Below the pieces are notes generated by a model that worked only from the letters and a program-made list of their open reading frames with translations, did no database searches and had not been told where the DNA came from. From Escherichia coli (lineage in GTDB: Bacteria; Pseudomonadota; Gammaproteobacteria; Enterobacterales; Enterobacteriaceae), in NCBI RefSeq assembly GCF_036503815.1, contig NZ_AP027764.1:3658001-3722000 (forward strand): 64,000 bases of DNA. The letters are read 5' to 3'. Positions 55,043 to 64,000 of the stretch are shown piece by piece (within the stretch, counting starts at the first letter, position 1; each line of letters begins with the position of its first letter). Position numbers and translations under genes: made by a program.

Positions 55043-56362
55043 TTAGTGAGCGCTGGAGGTCACCTGACGACCTGCCGCGCGATCCCAAATAATGGCCAGA
55101 ACCACCATCACCACTGTTGGCATTAACCACGCAAGACCTTGTTCGGCCAGCGGTAAGCGCTGCGCCCAGGACGGTAAGATATCGCTGAATGCAGATGCTT
55201 TGATCCCGTCGAGAATACCAAAAAGCAGGCTGATAAACATCGGCGGAGCAATCACGCGGGACGAATTATGCCACCATGAGCGTGTAAAACTTAATACAAC
55301 CAGTGCGATACACGGCGGATAAATAGCGGTCAGCACCGGTACGGAGATCTGAATCAGCTGGCTCAAGCCGAGGTTAGACACCACCATCGAGAAGCCGCCG
55401 AGGATAAACACCAGCGTACGATAGGAGAGCGGTACGTACTGAGCAAAGAATTCTGCACAAGCACAGGTCAGGCCAACCGCCGTGACCAGGCAGGCGATAA
55501 AGATTAACGCCGCCAGCAGGAAGCTACCACCGCCGCCAAAGGTGTGCTGAACGTAGGCATGCAGAATAGCCGCACCGTTTGCAGACTGATCGACCAGCGA
55601 CGCGCTGTCTGAACCCAGACGGAACAGCGCCAGGTACAGCAGAGTCAGACCGACACCCGCCATCAGGCCAGCCCAGACGGTATAACGGGTCAGCAGACGC
55701 GCTTCGGTAACGCCGCGAGAACGCGCCGCATTAACAATAACGATACCAAACACCATCGCGCCCAGCGTATCCATGGTCAGATAGCCATTAACGAAGCCGT
55801 TAGAAAACGCGGCGTTTTGATAAGCCTCAGTCGCCGTGCTGATAGAGCCCGCAGGCCAGACAATTGCCGCAACAGACAGGATGACCAGCGCGATAATTTT
55901 CAGCGGTGCCAGGAAGTTACCGACGGTATCCAGCAGTTTGCCCGGATAGAGCGAAACCAGAATAACGATAGCGAAATAGACCAGGCTGTAGATAAACAGC
56001 GGCAGCGCGGAGTCACCCGTCAGGGGCGCAATGCCCACTTCAAAGGAGACGGTGGCTGTACGCGGCGTGGCGAACAACGGCCCTACAGCCAGGTAGCAAA
56101 CCGTTGCCAGCAGTACGCCAGCGACTTTACCAATTGGCGTGCTGAGGCTGTCAACACCACCGCCAACTTTCGCCAGCGCCACCACCGTTAATACCGGCAG
56201 GCCAACGGCAGTAATGAGGAAGCCGAATGCCGCAGTCCAGACGTGTTCGCCTGCCTGCAAGCCGACCATTGGAGGGAAAATGATGTTACCTGCGCCGACG
56301 AACAACGCAAATGTCATAAAGCCCAGAGCGATGATATCGCGCGATCTTAATTGATGGGTCAT
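55043..56362 (-). CDS. brnQ: Branched-chain amino acid:sodium symporter BrnQ
   Basis: BrnQ (LIV-II) imports leucine, isoleucine and valine across the inner membrane. The 439-residue protein has about 12 membrane segments. The family stretch is DIIALGFMTFALFVGAGNII (residues about 9-28) followed by FPPMVGLQAGEHVW. It is separated from phoR by about 400 bases containing two near-identical direct repeats that may be its control sites. proY follows after a terminator. Confidence 0.96.
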   Translation of the reverse strand: MTHQLRSRDIIALGFMTFALFVGAGNIIFPPMVGLQAGEHVWTAAFGFLITAVGLPVLTVVALAKVGGGVDSLSTPIGKVAGVLLATVCYLAVGPLFATPRTATVSFEVGIAPLTGDSALPLFIYSLVYFAIVILVSLYPGKLLDTVGNFLAPLKIIALVILSVAAIVWPAGSISTATEAYQNAAFSNGFVNGYLTMDTLGAMVFGIVIVNAARSRGVTEARLLTRYTVWAGLMAGVGLTLLYLALFRLGSDSASLVDQSANGAAILHAYVQHTFGGGGSFLLAALIFIACLVTAVGLTCACAEFFAQYVPLSYRTLVFILGGFSMVVSNLGLSQLIQISVPVLTAIYPPCIALVVLSFTRSWWHNSSRVIAPPMFISLLFGILDGIKASAFSDILPSWAQRLPLAEQGLAWLMPTVVMVVLAIIWDRAAGRQVTSSAH

Positions 56363-56605
56363 AAATCATACTGCCTGTGGATGTGGTGTTGTAACGTTAA
56401 ATTTTTGTGCCAATCCCTGGGGATGATACAGCGGTATATTTAAACAATTTTAGCGGGAAATACTCCCAACCAGGCGCGGCGAAGAATAGTTTTTCGATTT
56501 ACCGCGTGAATGCAGTCAGTATGACAGCACCTGAAGCGCAATTTAAACGCTTATAACGTTTTAAAGCAAGAAGGGATCTAAAAACCAGAGGTATATAGCG
56601 ATAAG

Positions 56606-56690
56606 AAATCACCAACCAGTATAAAACACTATTTCCGTGAAAAAGACATGGCTAATCATGCGAACAAAAAATCACCAACCGTTGTAAAAT
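56606..56690. repeat. Two direct repeats upstream of brnQ
   Basis: The 12-mer AAATCACCAACC occurs twice, 63 bases apart. Similarity continues into TATAAAAC and TGTAAAAT. They may be paired binding sites on one DNA face; no known regulator consensus is recognised. Confidence 0.55.
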
Positions 56691-56719
56691 CTAACGCCCG
56701 TATTTTGACTGCAAAGAAA

Positions 56720-56742
56720 ATAAGCCAGCATCAGCTGGCTTA
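56720..56742 (-). terminator. Terminator after phoR
   Basis: AGCCAGC and GCTGGCT pair around ATCA, and the minus strand continues with TTATTTTCTTT. It lies about 27 bases past the phoR stop codon. Confidence 0.8.
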
Positions 56743-56768
56743 TGGCAATAAAAGATGACAAAGGCGGA

Positions 56769-58064
56769 TTATTCGCTGTTTTTGGCAATTAAACGTTCCG
56801 GGATAACAAAACTGAAACGCGTACCTTTTCCCACCGTACTCTCAATATGCAGGCGACTTTCGTGATGATTCACCGCATGTTTCACGATCGCTAACCCTAA
56901 TCCGCTACCGCCAGTTTGTCGGGAACGTGCTTTATCAACGCGATAAAAACGCTCGGTCAGGCGCGGAATATGCTCCGGTGCGATGCCCGGTCCATTATCT
57001 TCAACGCTAAATTCGGCACCGTGCGGCACTCGCTGCCAGCGTACGGTGATATGCGTACCTTCCGGCGTATGATTCACGGCGTTATAAACCAGGTTCGAAA
57101 TCGCGCTGCGAAGTTGGTCTTCGTTGCCAGACACCTTGAGGTCGTTATCTATTTCAAAGGTAAATGTCTGTTTTTTCTGACTCAGAGTCTGAGCCTCGCG
57201 CTCAACAACGCGCAGCATCATCGGCACATCAACCTTTTCATTGAGCAACTGCGTCGGCGCGGCTTCTATTTTCGACAGCGTCAGCAATTGCTTCACCAGC
57301 CCTTCCATCCGCTGGGTCTGCTCGCGCATGGTGTGCAACGCTTTTTCACGTACCGCGCCTTCCAGCGGTTGCTCATCCATCATCTCCAGGTAACCCTGTA
57401 ACACGGTCAATGGCGTACGTAACTCATGGCTCACGTTGGCAAAAAAGTTACGCCGCGCCCCTTCCAGTTGATGCATTTGCGTGACATCACGCGCCACCAT
57501 CAGCAACTGTTTGTGGGTATAAGGCATGACGCGAATTTCCAGATGCCGCCCGCTGTTGAGCACCAGATTAAGCGGGCGAGAAAAATCACGCGTTTTCAGA
57601 TATTGCGTAAACTCCGGGTAACGCAGCAGGTTAAGGATGTTCTGCCCGTTATCTTCCGGCCAGCGCAAACCAAGAATCTGTTGCGCCAGACCGTTACACC
57701 AGAAAATACCGCCCTCTTCCGTGGTCAGCACCACCGCGTCGGGCAGCGACTCCGCGCCACTACGAAAGCGTTTAATCAGATTGCCCAGTTCGCGGCGGCG
57801 TTTTTTATTACGCAGCTGCATCTGGTGTAAGCCGTATAGCAGCGGTTCCCAGCTACCACGCCCCGGAGGCGGGGTCATACTGCGATCCACCCACAGCCAC
57901 CATGAAAGGCGCAATAAATTCCAAAAATGCCAGATAAGCAGTCCTGTTACCGATGCCAGCAAAAACCAAGGCAGGTAACCAAAAAATGCACCCAGGATGA
58001 AAGCCGGGAGGCAGCAAAGTAGCAGCTCCAGCACCAGCCTTTTCCACGACAGCCGTTCCAGCAC
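56769..58064 (-). CDS. phoR: Phosphate regulon sensor histidine kinase PhoR
   Basis: PhoR senses phosphate supply through PstSCAB and PhoU and controls PhoB by phosphorylation and dephosphorylation. The 431-residue protein has two N-terminal membrane segments (residues about 10-60), a charged linker and a PAS domain (LPDAVVLTTEEGGIFWCNGL). The H box is FFANVSHELRTPLTVLQGYL with the phosphorylated histidine near 213. The ATPase domain has N, G1 and G2 boxes (NLVYNAVNHTPEG, VEDNGPGIAPEHI, GGSGLGLAIVKH). It follows phoB by 57 bases. Confidence 0.98.
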   Translation of the reverse strand: MLERLSWKRLVLELLLCCLPAFILGAFFGYLPWFLLASVTGLLIWHFWNLLRLSWWLWVDRSMTPPPGRGSWEPLLYGLHQMQLRNKKRRRELGNLIKRFRSGAESLPDAVVLTTEEGGIFWCNGLAQQILGLRWPEDNGQNILNLLRYPEFTQYLKTRDFSRPLNLVLNSGRHLEIRVMPYTHKQLLMVARDVTQMHQLEGARRNFFANVSHELRTPLTVLQGYLEMMDEQPLEGAVREKALHTMREQTQRMEGLVKQLLTLSKIEAAPTQLLNEKVDVPMMLRVVEREAQTLSQKKQTFTFEIDNDLKVSGNEDQLRSAISNLVYNAVNHTPEGTHITVRWQRVPHGAEFSVEDNGPGIAPEHIPRLTERFYRVDKARSRQTGGSGLGLAIVKHAVNHHESRLHIESTVGKGTRFSFVIPERLIAKNSE

Positions 58065-58121
58065 GTAAGATACTCCAGTTAAGAAATCATAAGCCCTGCT
58101 CTGCGTCCGATGAGCAAGGCG

Positions 58122-58811
58122 TTAAAAGCGGGTTGAAAAACGATATCCTGTACCGCGTACGGTCTGCACCATGCGGTCATGTCCGCCGGGCTCCAGTGCC
58201 TTACGCAGGCGACGAATGTGAACATCGACCGTGCGGTCTTCCACATATACGTTGGTTCCCCAGACGTGGTTTAACAGCTGCTCGCGGCTGTACACGCGCT
58301 CGGGATGTGTCATAAAAAAGTGCAGCAGTTTAAATTCTGTCGGCCCCATCTCCAGCGGTTCTTCGCCCGCCATCACCCGGTGAGATGTCGGGTCGAGACT
58401 GAGCCCCTGCATCTCGATCACCTCTTCCACCGCCATTGGCGAAATACGGCGCATTACCGCTTTGATTCGCGCCACCAGTTCCTTCGGCGAAAACGGCTTG
58501 GTGATATAGTCATCCGCACCGGTTTCAAGGCCGCGCACGCGATCTTCTTCTTCCCCTCTGGCGGTCAGCATCACCACTGGAATATCTCGGGTCATCGACT
58601 CGCGCTTGAGGTGTTTGATGAACTGGATACCGGAGCCGCCAGGTAACATCCAGTCAAGGAGAATTAAATCCGGCCAGGGTTCATTCAGTTGATTCACAGC
58701 ACTGTCATAATCTTCCGCTTCGACCGGCTGAAAGCCATTTTGTTCGAGCACGAAGCAGACCATTTCGCGAATTGGAGCTTCATCTTCTACGACCAGAATA
58801 CGTCTCGCCAT
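58122..58811 (-). CDS. phoB: Phosphate regulon response regulator PhoB
   Basis: PhoB activates the phosphate-starvation regulon by binding Pho boxes and contacting sigma70. The 229-residue protein has a receiver domain (acidic residues in VVEDEAPI, phosphorylated aspartate 53 in [13 protein letters not shown], lysine in [12 protein letters not shown]). A winged-helix OmpR-type DNA-binding domain follows from about residue 125 ([20 protein letters not shown], then [18 protein letters not shown]). A Pho box lies upstream, giving autoregulation of phoBR. Confidence 0.98.
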
Positions 58812-58863
58812 GATTTGCCCTGTTGTAATAAATAGGTTGCGATCATTAATGCGACGTCATTAT

Positions 58864-58881
58864 GCGTCAGATTTATGACAG
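58864..58881 (-). promoter_or_regulatory. Pho box of the phoBR operon
   Basis: On the minus strand CTGTCATAAATCTGACGC fits the Pho box of two 11-bp CTGTCAT-type direct repeats. It is preceded by CATAAAT, which extends the repeat pattern. It lies about 55 bases before the phoB start. Confidence 0.8.
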
Positions 58882-59000
58882 ATTTATGAAAAGCACGTCG
58901 CACATATCTTCAGGTAGTTGATTTCCGTGGCGCAGAAAAAAGCAAATGGCACATCTGTTTGGGTATAATCGCGCCCATGCTTTTTCGCCAGGGAATCGTT

Positions 59001-60203
59001 ATGCGCATCCTTCACACCTCAGACTGGCATCTCGGCCAGAACTTCTACAGTAAAAGCCGCGAAGCTGAACACCAGGCCTTTCTTGACTGGCTGCTGGAAA
59101 CAGCGCAAACCCATCAGGTGGATGCGATTATTGTTGCCGGTGATGTTTTCGATACCGGATCACCGCCCAGTTACGCCCGCACGTTATACAACCGTTTTGT
59201 TGTCAATTTACAGCAAACGGGCTGTCATCTGGTGGTACTGGCAGGAAACCATGACTCGGTCGCCACGCTGAATGAATCGCGCGATATCATGGCGTTCCTC
59301 AATACTACCGTGGTCGCCAGCGCCGGACATGCGCCGCAAATCTTGCCTCGTCGCGACGGGACGCCAGGCGCAGTGCTGTGCCCCATTCCTTTTTTACGCC
59401 CGCGTGACATTATTACCAGCCAGGCGGGGCTTAACGGTATTGAAAAACAACAACATTTGCTGGCGGCTATTACCGATTATTACCAACAACATTATGCCGA
59501 TGCCTGCAAACTGCGCGGCGATCAGCCTCTGCCCATCATCGCCACGGGGCATTTAACGACCGTTGGTGCCAGCAAAAGTGACGCCGTGCGTGACATTTAT
59601 ATTGGCACGCTGGACGCCTTCCCGGCACAAAACTTTCCGCCAGCCGACTACATCGCGCTCGGGCATATTCACCGCGCACAGATTATTGGCGGCATGGAAC
59701 ATGTTCGCTATTGCGGTTCCCCCATTCCACTGAGTTTTGATGAATGCGGAAAAAGTAAATATGTCCATCTGGTGACATTTTCAAACGGCAAATTAGAGAG
59801 CGTGGAAAACCTGAGCGTGCCGATAACGCAACCGATGGCGGTACTGAAAGGCGATCTGGCGTCGATTACCGAACAGCTGGAACAGTGGCGCGATGTATCA
59901 CAGGAACCACCTGTCTGGCTGGATATCGAAATCACTACTGATGAGTATCTGCATGATATTCAGCGCAAAATCCAGGCATTAACTGAATCACTGCCTGTCG
60001 AAGTATTGCTGGTACGCCGCAGCCGTGAACAGCGCGAGCGTGTGTTAGCCAGCCAACAGCGTGAAACCCTCAGCGAACTCAGCGTCGAAGAGGTGTTTAA
60101 TCGTCGTCTCGCACTGGAAGAACTGGATGAATCACAGCAGCAACGTCTGCAACATCTTTTCACCACGACGCTGCAGACCCTCGCCGGAGAACACGAAGCA
60201 TGA
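59001..60203 (+). CDS. sbcD: SbcCD nuclease subunit SbcD
   Basis: SbcD is the Mre11-like nuclease of SbcCD, which cuts DNA hairpins and processes double-strand ends. The 400-residue protein starts MRILHTSDWHLGQNF at 59001; the frame is open 14 codons upstream. The phosphoesterase motifs are all present: TSDWHLG, VAGDVFDTGSP, VLAGNHDS, IATGHLTT and ALGHIHRAQ. Its last bases overlap the sbcC start (ATGA). It is divergent from phoB. Confidence 0.98.
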   Translation: MRILHTSDWHLGQNFYSKSREAEHQAFLDWLLETAQTHQVDAIIVAGDVFDTGSPPSYARTLYNRFVVNLQQTGCHLVVLAGNHDSVATLNESRDIMAFLNTTVVASAGHAPQILPRRDGTPGAVLCPIPFLRPRDIITSQAGLNGIEKQQHLLAAITDYYQQHYADACKLRGDQPLPIIATGHLTTVGASKSDAVRDIYIGTLDAFPAQNFPPADYIALGHIHRAQIIGGMEHVRYCGSPIPLSFDECGKSKYVHLVTFSNGKLESVENLSVPITQPMAVLKGDLASITEQLEQWRDVSQEPPVWLDIEITTDEYLHDIQRKIQALTESLPVEVLLVRRSREQRERVLASQQRETLSELSVEEVFNRRLALEELDESQQQRLQHLFTTTLQTLAGEHEA

Positions 60204-63200
60204 AAATTCTCAGCCTGCGCCTGAAAAACCTGAACTCGTTAAAAGGCGAATGGAAGATTGATTTCACCCGCGAGCCGTTCGCCAGCAATGGGCTGTTTGC
60301 GATTACCGGCCCAACCGGCGCGGGGAAAACCACCCTGCTGGATGCCATTTGCCTGGCGCTGTATCACGAAACTCCGCGCCTTTCTAACGTTTCACAATCG
60401 CAAAATGATCTAATGACCCGCGATACCGCCGAATGTCTGGCGGAAGTGGAGTTTGAAGTCAAAGGTGAAGCGTACCGTGCCTTCTGGAGCCAGAATCGGG
60501 CGCGTAACCAGCCAGACGGTAATTTGCAGGTGCCGCGCGTAGAGCTGGCGCGCTGTACCGATGGCAAAATTCTCGCTGACAAAGTGAAAGATAAGCTGGA
60601 ACTGACGGCGACGTTAACCGGACTGGATTATGGGCGTTTCACCCGTTCGATGCTGCTTTCGCAGGGGCAATTTGCTGCCTTCCTGAATGCCAAACCAAAA
60701 GAACGCGCGGAATTGCTCGAGGAATTAACCGGCACCGAAATCTACGGGCAAATCTCTGCGATGGTCTTTGAGCAGCACAAATCGGCCCGCACTGAGCTGG
60801 AGAAACTGCAAGCGCAGGCCAGCGGCGTCGCGTTATTAGCGCCAGAACAAGTGCAATCGCTGACAGAAAGTTTGCAGGTACTCACTGTCGAAGAGAAACA
60901 GTTACTCGCCGCACAGCAGCAAGAACAACAATCGCTAAACTGGTTAACGCGTCTGGACGAATTGCAGCAAGAAGCCAGCCGCCGTCAGCAGGCATTGCAA
61001 CAGGCGTTAGCCGAAGAAGAAAAAGCGCAACCTCAACTGGCGGCGCTCAGTCTGGCACAACCGGCGCGAAATCTTCGTCCGCACTGGGAACGCATCGCAG
61101 AACACACTGCGGCACTGGCGCATACTCGCCAGCAGATTGAAGAAGTAAATACTCGCTTACAGCGCACAATGGCGCTTCGTGCGAGCATTCGCCACCACGC
61201 GGCGAAACAGTCTGCAGAATTACAGCAGCAGCAACAAAGCCTGAATGCCTGGTTACAGGAACACGACCGCTTCCGTCAGTGGAACAACGAACTGGCGGGT
61301 TGGCGTGCGCAATTCTCTCAACAAACCAGCGAACGCGAGCATCTGCGGCAGTGGCAGCAACAGTTAACCCATGCAGAGCAAAAACTTAATTCACTTCCGG
61401 CGATCTCGTTGACGTTAAGCGCCGATGAAGTTGCTAGCGCCCTGGCGCAACATGCTGAGCAACGCACGCTGCGTCAGCGCCTGGTCGCGCTGCATGGGCA
61501 GATTGTTCCCCAACAAAAACGCCTGGCGCAATTACAGGTTGCTATCCAGAATGTCACGCAGGAACAGACGCAACGTAACGCCGCACTTAACGAAATGCGC
61601 CAGCGTTATAAAGAAAAAACGCAACAACTTGCCGATGTGAAAACCATTTGCGAGCAGGAAGCTCGTATCAAAACGCTGGAAGTTCAACGTGCGCAGTTAC
61701 AGGCAGGTCAGCCTTGCCCACTTTGTGGTTCCACCAGCCACCCGGCGGTCGAGGCGTATCAGGCGCTGGAACCGGGCGTTAATCAGGCTCGGCTATTAAC
61801 GCTGGAAAACGAAGTGAAAAAGCTCGGTGAAGAAGGTGCGGCGCTACGTGGGCAACTGGACGCCTTAACGAAGCAGCTTCAGCGTGATGAAAACGAAGCG
61901 CAAAGCCTCCGACAAGATGAGCAAGCACTTACTCAACAGTGGCGAGCTGTCACGGCCAGCCTCAATATCACCTTGCAGCCACAGGACGATATTCAACCGT
62001 GGCTGGATGCACAAGATGAGCACGAGCGCCAGCTGCGGATACTCAGCCAACGGCATGAATTACAAGGGCAGATTGCCGCGCATAATCAGCAAATTATCCA
62101 GTATCAACAGCAAATTGAACAACGCCAGCAGCAACTCTTAACGGCATTGGCGGGTTATGCACTGACATTGCCACAGGAAGATGAAGAAGAGAGCTGGTTG
62201 GCGACGCGTCAGCAAGAAGCACAGAGCTGGCAGCAACGCCAGAACGAATTAACCGCGCTGCAAAACCGTATGCAGCAGCTGACGCCGATTCTGGAAACGT
62301 TGCCGCAAAGTGATGAACTCCCGCACAGCGAAGAAACTGTGGCGCTGGAAAACTGGCGGCAAATTCATGAACAATGTCTCGCGTTACAAAGCCAGCAGCA
62401 GACGTTACAGCAACAGGATGTTCTGGCGGCGCAAAGTCTGCAAAAAGCCCAGGCGCAGTTTGACACCGCGCTACAGGCCAGCGTCTTTGACGATCAACAG
62501 GCGTTCCTTGCAGCACTGATGGATGAACAAACACTAACGCAACTGGAACAGCTCAAGCAGAATCTGGAAAACCAGCGCCGTCAGGCGCAAACGCTGGTCA
62601 CTCAGACAGCTGAAACGCTGGCACAGCATCAGCAACACCGACCTGACGGCCTGGATCTCAGTGTGACGGTGGAGCAGATTCAGCAAGAGTTAGCGCAAAC
62701 TCACCAAAAGTTGCGTGAAAACACCACGAGTCAGGGCGAGATTCGTCAACAGCTGAAACAGGATGCGGAAAACCGTCAGCAACAACAAACCTTAATGCAG
62801 CAAATTGCTCAAATGACGCAGCAGGTTGAGGACTGGGGATATCTGAATTCGCTAATAGGTTCCAAAGAGGGCGATAAATTCCGCAAGTTTGCCCAGGGAC
62901 TGACGCTGGATAATTTAGTCCATCTCGCTAATCAGCAACTTACCCGGTTACACGGGCGCTATCTGTTACAGCGCAAAGCCAGCGAGGCGCTGGAAGTCGA
63001 GGTTGTTGATACCTGGCAGGCAGATGCGGTACGCGATACCCGTACCCTTTCCGGTGGCGAGAGTTTCCTCGTCAGTCTGGCGCTGGCGCTGGCGCTTTCG
63101 GATCTGGTCAGCCATAAAACGCGTATTGACTCGCTGTTCCTTGATGAAGGTTTTGGCACGCTGGATAGCGAAACGCTGGATACCGCCCTTGATGCCCTGG

Positions 63201-63343
63201 ATGCTCTGAATGCCAGTGGTAAAACTATCGGTGTGATTAGCCACGTTGAAGCGATGAAAGAGCGTATTCCGGTGCAGATCAAAGTGAAAAAGATCAACGG
63301 ACTGGGATACAGCAAACTGGAAAGTGCGTTTGCAGTGAAATAA
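60200..63343 (+). CDS. sbcC: SbcCD nuclease ATPase subunit SbcC
   Basis: SbcC is the Rad50-like SMC ATPase partner of SbcD. The 1047-residue protein has Walker A GPTGAGKTTLLDAI (residues about 37-50), two long Gln-rich coiled-coil arms, and the zinc hook CPLC at residues 506-509. The ABC signature LSGGESFLVSLALALALSDL is near 955-975, and Walker B is DSLFLDEGFGTLD. The length is within one residue of the K-12 protein as I recall it. The start overlaps sbcD by four bases. Confidence 0.98.
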   Translation: MKILSLRLKNLNSLKGEWKIDFTREPFASNGLFAITGPTGAGKTTLLDAICLALYHETPRLSNVSQSQNDLMTRDTAECLAEVEFEVKGEAYRAFWSQNRARNQPDGNLQVPRVELARCTDGKILADKVKDKLELTATLTGLDYGRFTRSMLLSQGQFAAFLNAKPKERAELLEELTGTEIYGQISAMVFEQHKSARTELEKLQAQASGVALLAPEQVQSLTESLQVLTVEEKQLLAAQQQEQQSLNWLTRLDELQQEASRRQQALQQALAEEEKAQPQLAALSLAQPARNLRPHWERIAEHTAALAHTRQQIEEVNTRLQRTMALRASIRHHAAKQSAELQQQQQSLNAWLQEHDRFRQWNNELAGWRAQFSQQTSEREHLRQWQQQLTHAEQKLNSLPAISLTLSADEVASALAQHAEQRTLRQRLVALHGQIVPQQKRLAQLQVAIQNVTQEQTQRNAALNEMRQRYKEKTQQLADVKTICEQEARIKTLEVQRAQLQAGQPCPLCGSTSHPAVEAYQALEPGVNQARLLTLENEVKKLGEEGAALRGQLDALTKQLQRDENEAQSLRQDEQALTQQWRAVTASLNITLQPQDDIQPWLDAQDEHERQLRILSQRHELQGQIAAHNQQIIQYQQQIEQRQQQLLTALAGYALTLPQEDEEESWLATRQQEAQSWQQRQNELTALQNRMQQLTPILETLPQSDELPHSEETVALENWRQIHEQCLALQSQQQTLQQQDVLAAQSLQKAQAQFDTALQASVFDDQQAFLAALMDEQTLTQLEQLKQNLENQRRQAQTLVTQTAETLAQHQQHRPDGLDLSVTVEQIQQELAQTHQKLRENTTSQGEIRQQLKQDAENRQQQQTLMQQIAQMTQQVEDWGYLNSLIGSKEGDKFRKFAQGLTLDNLVHLANQQLTRLHGRYLLQRKASEALEVEVVDTWQADAVRDTRTLSGGESFLVSLALALALSDLVSHKTRIDSLFLDEGFGTLDSETLDTALDALDALNASGKTIGVISHVEAMKERIPVQIKVKKINGLGYSKLESAFAVK

Positions 63344-63350
63344 CTATTCA

Positions 63351-63409
63351 GCAGGATAATGAATACAGAGGGGCGAATTATCTCTTGGCCTCGCTGGCCG
63401 TTATCCTGC
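63351..63409 (+). repeat. Inverted repeat in the araJ leader
   Basis: GCAGGATAA (63351-63359) and TTATCCTGC (63401-63409) are exact reverse complements spanning 41 bases, with an inner GGCC...GGCC segment. It lies between sbcC and araJ. It could be the sbcC terminator structure or a leader element; there is no T run. Confidence 0.45.
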
Positions 63410-63468
63410 AAGCTATCACTTTATTGGCTACGGTGATTGGTAGCCGTTCTGGTGGTTGTGATGGTGGT

Positions 63469-64000
63469 ATGAAAAAAGTCATTTTATCTTTAGCTCTGGG
63501 CACGTTTGGTTTGGGGATGGCCGAATTTGGCATTATGGGCGTGCTCACGGAGCTGGCGCATAACGTAGGAATTTCGATTCCTGCTGCCGGGCATATGATC
63601 TCGTATTATGCGCTGGGGGTGGTGGTCGGTGCGCCAATCATCGCCCTCTTTTCCAGCCGCTACTCACTCAAACATATCTTGTTGTTTCTGGTGGCGTTGT
63701 GCGTCATTGGCAACGCCATGTTCACGCTCTCTTCGTCTTACCTGATGCTCGCCATTGGTCGGCTGGTTTCCGGCTTTCCGCATGGTGCATTTTTTGGCGT
63801 CGGGGCGATTGTGTTATCGAAAATTATTAAACCCGGCAAAGTCACCGCCGCCGTGGCGGGGATGGTTTCGGGGATGACAGTTGCCAATTTGCTGGGCATT
63901 CCGCTGGGGACGTATTTAAGTCAGGAGTTTAGCTGGCGTTACACCTTTTTATTGATCTCTGTGTTTAATATCGCGGTGATGGCATCGGTCTATTTTTGGG
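63469..64000 (+). CDS. araJ: MFS transporter AraJ, C-terminus cut by window edge
   Basis: From the ATG at 63469 the frame reads MKKVILSLALGTFGLGMAEF and stays open for 177 codons to the window end; the E. coli protein is about 394 residues. Membrane segments of the DHA1 family are visible (MISYYALGVVVGAPIIALFS, then LVSGFPHGAFFGVGAIVLS). The gene is arabinose-inducible in E. coli, but AraJ is not needed for arabinose use. It probably exports an arabinose-containing or related compound. It lies 125 bases after sbcC. Confidence 0.94.
   Translation, partial: MKKVILSLALGTFGLGMAEFGIMGVLTELAHNVGISIPAAGHMISYYALGVVVGAPIIALFSSRYSLKHILLFLVALCVIGNAMFTLSSSYLMLAIGRLVSGFPHGAFFGVGAIVLSKIIKPGKVTAAVAGMVSGMTVANLLGIPLGTYLSQEFSWRYTFLLISVFNIAVMASVYFW

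Larger units (their letters stand above)
56363..56768. other. brnQ-phoR intergenic region (406 bases)
   Basis: It contains the phoR terminator (56722-56740) and presumably the brnQ promoter. Two copies of AAATCACCAACC lie at 56606-56617 and 56669-56680, each continuing with a related A/T-rich stretch (AGTATAAAAC and GTTGTAAAAT). The 63-base spacing equals six helical turns. No gene is seen. Confidence 0.6.

Overview
The window is chromosomal DNA from Escherichia coli or a very close relative such as Shigella. Nearly every protein is recognisable as the E. coli version, and the gene order follows the K-12 stretch from decR/cof to araJ, here in inverted orientation. REP/BIME and ERIC repeats are typical of enterobacteria. 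Assignments rest on recognised sequence and motifs; no database search was run.

Layout: 1-6915 holds decR (cut by the window start), cof, ybaE, queC, fadM, ybaV and ppiD. 7107-13698 is the proteostasis block hupB, lon, clpX, clpP and tig, with heat-shock type promoters visible for lon and clpP. 14042-22017 holds bolA (gearbox promoter), yajG, ampG and the cytochrome bo3 operon cyoABCDE. 22071-24030 is an accessory patch: a DUF1778/GNAT toxin-antitoxin pair with two operator-like palindromes, convergent with a Sel1-repeat protein. 24447-33952 holds yajR, yajQ, panE, yajL, thiI and the isoprenoid cluster xseB-ispA-dxs, then an ERIC element and yajO. 34183-35706 is an AT-rich pentapeptide-repeat protein that looks like a type III effector. 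35883-39985 is the riboflavin/thiamine cluster nrdR-ribD-ribH-nusB-thiL-pgpA. 40136-43703 holds yajI, tsx, a complete IS621-type IS110-family element and yajD. 43832-49970 is the secretion/queuosine operon queA-tgt-yajC-secD-secF plus acpH. 49991-51436 is an unrecognised AT-rich gene. 51622-64000 holds malZ, proY, brnQ, phoR, phoB, sbcD, sbcC and the start of araJ.

The most notable system is the IS621 element at about 41995-43274. It carries an intact DEDD/serine recombinase and, in its left end, a region corresponding to the IS621 bridge RNA. In this copy the guide segments can be read directly. The target guides pair with the two halves of the REP site it sits in (ATCAGGC-CT-ACGTAAT), and the donor guides pair with its own ends. 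Joining the ends would create a sigma70-like promoter (TTGCAG, 17 bp, TATTAT) pointing into the bridge RNA. IS621 and its bridge RNA are known biology; the new observation is the agreement between guide and insertion site in this copy.

The genes form coherent pathways: queC, tgt and queA make queuosine; secD, secF and yajC form the accessory translocon; ClpXP, Lon, trigger factor and PpiD handle protein quality control; ribD, ribH, thiL, thiI, dxs, ispA and panE make cofactors and isoprenoids; phoBR controls the phosphate response. The four non-core insertions (cyoE-yajR, yajO-pgpA, tsx-yajD, acpH-malZ) all lie between intact core genes.
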